Assembly (NCBI GenBank): GCA_029339505.1
Contig: JAQISU010000025.1
Span: 4,348,501 to 4,412,500, forward strand
DNA length: 64,000 nt
Direction of reading: 5' to 3'
From: Unio delphinus
Taxonomy: Eukaryota > Mollusca > Bivalvia > Unionida > Unionidae
In this document: positions 63,561 through 64,000 of the stretch, in pieces
Layout of the letters: each line of letters begins with the position of its first letter
How positions within the stretch are numbered: the first letter of the stretch is position 1
Notes under the pieces: generated by a model
What the model was told of the DNA's origin: nothing
Seen by the model: only the letters and a program-made list of their open reading frames with translations
Database searches by the model: none
Translations under genes and position numbers: made by a program

Positions 63561-64000
63561 AATTCAGTGTCAATTTCCCTACTGCGGTTCCCGTGAAGGA
63601 GATAGCACTAGCAAAATTACGAGTATATCACAGTCGGCCAAATATTAGATCAAAATCATTCGGTGGTCAACAAACGAATAATTCCCTGGTGTTTGCGAGT
63701 AAGAATAAACGCTACCATCTGGGTCCTACCAAATCGAACAGATCAATAAGGAATTTCAGCGTAGAATAAAATCCATTACTGGAAAAGAATCGAAAATCGC
63801 TATAACGGTTCATGAACCAGCACTATCATCTGCCATTGAGATAAACTCGTCCGGGTATGTCGTAGACATCTATCAGAGTTCTATAAGAACAATACTGGGT
63901 TGGCCTGAAAAAACACCTCCACCTGAACTGAAAAAAATCTGATTTTACCACAGATGAGATTGATAAAGATGATTGAGATATAATTTTTTACCTTCTAAAA
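63470..64000 (+). pseudogene. Penton-like protein, outer copy (runs off the window)
   Basis: ATG 63470 (MATSQELLQRIAENTTPVKT). A deletion and frameshift near 63710 lead to a stop, then the homologous frame is readable again (SGYVVDIYQSSIRTILGWP near 63850). The end of the gene and the right TIR are beyond the window. Confidence 0.8.

Larger units (their letters stand above)
54484..64000 (+). mobile_element. Outer Maverick/Polinton-like element, right arm (runs off the window)
   Basis: Holds the N-terminal polymerase half, zinc ribbon, an HNH/NUMOD-like gene, an unrecognised minus-strand gene, then the virion-arm genes in the same order as the inner element but on the plus strand. The right TIR is outside the window. 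With the inner element removed, at least 13.9 kb of it is present. Confidence 0.9.

Overview
This is eukaryotic chromosomal DNA, probably from a marine invertebrate; a mollusc is my best guess but is not proven. The evidence is a GT-AG spliced host gene, long AT-rich introns full of microsatellites, tRNA-derived SINEs ending in simple repeats, two copies of an RNase H-bearing non-LTR retrotransposon, and large Maverick/Polinton-type virus-like elements.

Host part, 1 to 29840. The start holds a decayed RTE-like retrotransposon (about 315-1640). A beta-1,4-galactosyltransferase-type gene follows on the + strand: exon 1 at 4085-4409, exon 2 at 14967-15202, exon 3 at 17692-17882, exon 4 at 23987-24109. 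No terminal exon was found, so either the gene continues beyond the window with the virus-like elements inside an intron, or it is truncated. Intron 1 carries a nearly full-length LINE (6651-14269) that split an older SINE and left a 12-bp target-site duplication. Intron 3 carries a 5'-truncated relative of that LINE (about 18190-21660). At least seven further tRNA-SINE copies of two families lie in 22-29.2 kb.

Virus-like part, 29841 to the window end. The main discovery is a nest of two related Maverick-type elements. An inner 20.3-kb element (34199-54483) has 227-bp terminal inverted repeats. It sits inside the polymerase gene of an outer, more decayed relative (29841-34198 plus 54484 to beyond 64000). 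The target site is duplicated as GAAGT or TGAAGT, and the split polymerase halves lie exactly on either side. The outer element is in reverse orientation relative to the inner one, so almost every gene is present twice and the two copies validate each other.

The inner element has two arms. The left arm, read leftward, is the virion arm: small coiled-coil protein, a putative scaffold/core protein, a basic core protein, a double-jelly-roll-type major capsid candidate, a pX/core-like protein, an adenain-type protease, a repeat-bearing fiber-like protein, a two-helix membrane protein and a penton-like protein. The right arm carries a zinc-ribbon protein, a giant replication protein joining a family-B polymerase, an SF1 helicase and an HNH nuclease, a retroviral-type integrase, a zinc-ribbon/phospholipase A2 gene, and an A32-like packaging ATPase. 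Together they suggest a complete virion-forming, protein-primed replicating and integrating element. The inner copy now has frameshifts in the replication gene and breaks in the phospholipase gene; the outer copy is broken in nearly every gene.

The 6.2 kb between the inner element's two arms is non-coding. It holds a 33-bp tandem array interrupted by a 4.1-kb insertion with 652-bp direct terminal repeats and a decayed HNH gene, followed by repeated TATA-containing modules and a hairpin. The outer element instead has a broken NUMOD/HNH endonuclease-like gene and an unrecognised gene there. All product calls come from motifs and family knowledge by eye; no database search was run.
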